DNA from: an uncultured Proteiniphilum sp.
GTDB taxonomy: Bacteria; Bacteroidota; Bacteroidia; Bacteroidales; Dysgonomonadaceae
Assembly: GCF_937873925.1 (NCBI RefSeq)
Contig: NZ_CALNAT010000260.1
Location: 1 to 13,777, forward strand
Length of the DNA: 13,777 bases
Direction of reading: 5' to 3'
The notes under the pieces were generated by a model that had not been told where the DNA came from, did no database searches, and saw nothing but the letters and a program-made list of their open reading frames with translations. Position numbers and translations under genes: made by a program. Shown here piece by piece: positions 11,978 to 13,777 of the stretch. Positions within the stretch are counted from its first letter, which is position 1, and the number at the start of each line of letters is the position of its first letter.

Positions 11978-13777
11978 ATGAAACATCTATACGGAATCCT
12001 TTTTTTCTGTTTCTTTCTTCTTTTTCCCGGCTGTTCCCATAAAAAAAACAGCCCGTTGGAAGAGGTGTTGATACTTGCCGGTTCAAATCGGAACGAATTG
12101 GAACAGGTGATTGCTCATTACAAGGCCAATCCTGCGGATAGCCTGAAACTAAAAGCAGCCGGATTTCTTATCCTGAACATGCCGGGGAAATATTCCGAAT
12201 ATTATGAGGCCCCCTGGGAAGATGTGGCGACCGTAAACCTGCGGTGGAGCAGTTCCTCGGACAAATCAAAAGTGTTGGATACCTATAAAATGGGCAATCC
12301 GGTCAGAAGGGACGATGTCAACCATATCACGGCAGATTACCTGATCTCCAATATCGATCTGGCCTTTCAGGTTTGGAACGATAAGCCGTGGGGGAAATAT
12401 ATTTCATTCGATACCTTTTGCGAGGAGATCCTTCCGTACAGGATCGGAACCGAGCCGCTCGAAAATTGGCGTGAAAAAGTCCTCGCAAGCTTTGCCGATA
12501 TCAATCAATCGCTAAAGGAAGATTCAACAATTACGGCTGTAGAAGCCTGCCGCAAAGTAAATGACCTCTTACCACGCTTCCGTCTGGACAAGGACTTCTC
12601 AAACATGAGTTTCACCCAATTGATGGCAACAACCAGGGGGATGTGCGACAGCCAGGCGGCATTGGCCGCTTTTGTGATGAGGGGGTTAGGGATTCCCGTA
12701 ACCATTGATTTTACCCCGCAGTGGAAAAGCCACCCTACCGGACATAGCTGGAACAGTGTCTGCGACAGTGCCGGTCAGCACATATCCTTTATGGGTACCG
12801 AGACCAATCCTTACGGCTCTCATCAGGGCAACACATTCCAGAAAGCAAAGGCTTACAGGAAAACCTTCAGGAACCACAGGGTTGTTGAGACGGATGAAAT
12901 ACATACCCCGCCATTGTTTCAGGACAATTTATATGATATTTCTTCGGAACATAATAACATGACAAGCGCTGCCATCCCGATAAAACACCACTCCGAAATC
13001 CGGACGGGGCGTGTCTTCCTTGCCCTGTTCTACGATTTTGAATGGCGTTTGACAGGGCATGGTGAAGTTGATTCCGACAGTATCCGTTTCCAGCATATCG
13101 GGAAAGATATCCTTTATCTCCCGATTTACTACACAAATGGGAATCAGACTCCGGCCGGTAATCCGTTCTACATTGACACCGATGGAAAGACACATGTTTT
13201 GACACCCGATTCCCCCGACAGCCTGATGTCATTCGGTTCAATAACTCCGGAAAACGATCTTTTACTCAGCGGGCGCATGATGAATGCGGTTTTTGAAAGT
13301 TCGCAAACACCTGATTTCTCCGAAACACGGATGATACATAAGATAACTAAAATACCCGGACTTTATAATAAGGTAAAATCTAAGCGTCCGGAAACTTGCC
13401 GTTATGTCCGGTACAAAGCGCCGGAAAATTCATATTGCAATGTTTCCGAGATCGTCCTGTATGATCTTTCGGGTAACAAACTCGAAGGTATGCATGTCGG
13501 ATCTCGGGGATCACACAAAGATTTGGGGGATACCGGAGACAAAGCGTTTGACGGGGATATTACTACATTTTACGATGCTGCCGGCCCGGAAGAATCATGG
13601 ACAGGCTTAGACTTCGGGGAAGATAGGAAAATAGCAGCCATCCATTATTCCCCACGGCTTGCAAATATCGGTATTTATGAAGGATACGGGTATGAGTTGT
13701 TTTGTTGGGCGGACAATGGCTGGAGATCAACAGGGAAAAAGACGGCAACCGGACAAACTATCGAATTCAACGCCCCG
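11978..13777 (+). CDS. Lipoprotein with transglutaminase-like and discoidin-like domains, 5' part
   Basis: Open from ATG 11978 to the window's end: 600 codons, 3' end missing. Signal peptide with lipobox LFPGC, then a helical region with repeated-unit character (EEVLILAGSNRNELEQVIAH). A transglutaminase-like core follows: Cys223 in RGMCDSQAALAAFVMRGLGI and His256 in PTGHSWNSV match the Cys and His of the papain-like triad; the third residue is less clear (candidates in FMGTETNP). After a beta-rich middle domain (~340-460) comes a discoidin/F5-8C-like galactose-binding fold from ~474 (NVSEIVLYDLSGNKL, KAFDGDITTFYDA, WTGLDFGEDRKIAAIHYSPR). Bacteroidetes use such proteins on the cell surface, probably on peptide or glycan substrates; the exact reaction is not known. 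G+C is higher than in the preceding cluster, like the transporter at the other end, so this is probably host backbone. Confidence 0.88.
   Translation, partial: MKHLYGILFFCFFLLFPGCSHKKNSPLEEVLILAGSNRNELEQVIAHYKANPADSLKLKAAGFLILNMPGKYSEYYEAPWEDVATVNLRWSSSSDKSKVLDTYKMGNPVRRDDVNHITADYLISNIDLAFQVWNDKPWGKYISFDTFCEEILPYRIGTEPLENWREKVLASFADINQSLKEDSTITAVEACRKVNDLLPRFRLDKDFSNMSFTQLMATTRGMCDSQAALAAFVMRGLGIPVTIDFTPQWKSHPTGHSWNSVCDSAGQHISFMGTETNPYGSHQGNTFQKAKAYRKTFRNHRVVETDEIHTPPLFQDNLYDISSEHNNMTSAAIPIKHHSEIRTGRVFLALFYDFEWRLTGHGEVDSDSIRFQHIGKDILYLPIYYTNGNQTPAGNPFYIDTDGKTHVLTPDSPDSLMSFGSITPENDLLLSGRMMNAVFESSQTPDFSETRMIHKITKIPGLYNKVKSKRPETCRYVRYKAPENSYCNVSEIVLYDLSGNKLEGMHVGSRGSHKDLGDTGDKAFDGDITTFYDAAGPEESWTGLDFGEDRKIAAIHYSPRLANIGIYEGYGYELFCWADNGWRSTGKKTATGQTIEFNAP

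Noticed and set aside
12505..13241. Several antisense and alternate-frame ORFs within the transglutaminase-like gene
   Set aside because: The + frame from 11978 is open for 600 codons with recognisable domains; the others have low-complexity Arg/Cys/Ser-rich products typical of shadow frames.
1..13777. CRISPR array, tRNA, rRNA or riboswitch
   Set aside because: No regularly spaced repeats, no tRNA cloverleaf or CCA end, no rRNA stretch and no recognisable riboswitch core seen on either strand.

Overview
The window looks like a chromosomal accessory region of a Bacteroidales bacterium (Bacteroides/Parabacteroides type). The grounds are Bacteroidetes-style promoters (TTTG / TAnnTTTG), almost no Shine-Dalgarno sites, many lipoproteins with acidic residues just after the lipidated Cys, DUF1573 proteins, a membrane-anchored TPR/HTH regulator and a transglutaminase-like lipoprotein. 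All genes are on the + strand. The two ends (EamA transporter; transglutaminase lipoprotein) are G+C-richer by eye and look like host backbone, while most of the centre is strongly A+T-rich and contains an IS66 relic.

Layout: (1) 1-612, end of an EamA/DMT transporter. (2) 952-2661, TPR regulator with a transmembrane segment and a C-terminal LuxR-like HTH. (3) 2735-4160, two small unknown proteins of similar plan followed by a stand-alone ABC/RecF-like ATPase. (4) 4161-4747, gene-free, holding an 18-bp direct repeat and a promoter. (5) 4748-9301, a tight operon-like run: DUF1573 lipoprotein, lipoprotein ending in a fulvocin C-like eight-Cys domain, Cys-less membrane protein, 19-codon coupled ORF, Wzy_C/O-antigen-ligase-like protein with TPR tail, and a second lipoprotein with a C-terminal DUF1573. 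(6) 9548-10677, two tandem paralogous 185-aa lipoproteins with a poly-Gly linker and six-Cys tail. (7) 10678-11197, inverted repeat and IS66 transposase relic. (8) 11198-11884, TlpA-like thioredoxin with its own terminator. (9) 11978-end, transglutaminase/discoidin-like lipoprotein running off the window.

The most interesting reading is inference: regions 5-8 may form an envelope system that displays disulfide-rich, bacteriocin-like domains on surface lipoproteins. DUF1573 and TlpA partners would serve export or thiol chemistry, and the Wzy_C protein could be a glycan ligase or O-oligosaccharyltransferase acting on them. The TPR/HTH protein is the obvious candidate regulator, now separated from the cluster by the ATPase module. 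The individual families are known; the assembly and its role are not something I can name as described.
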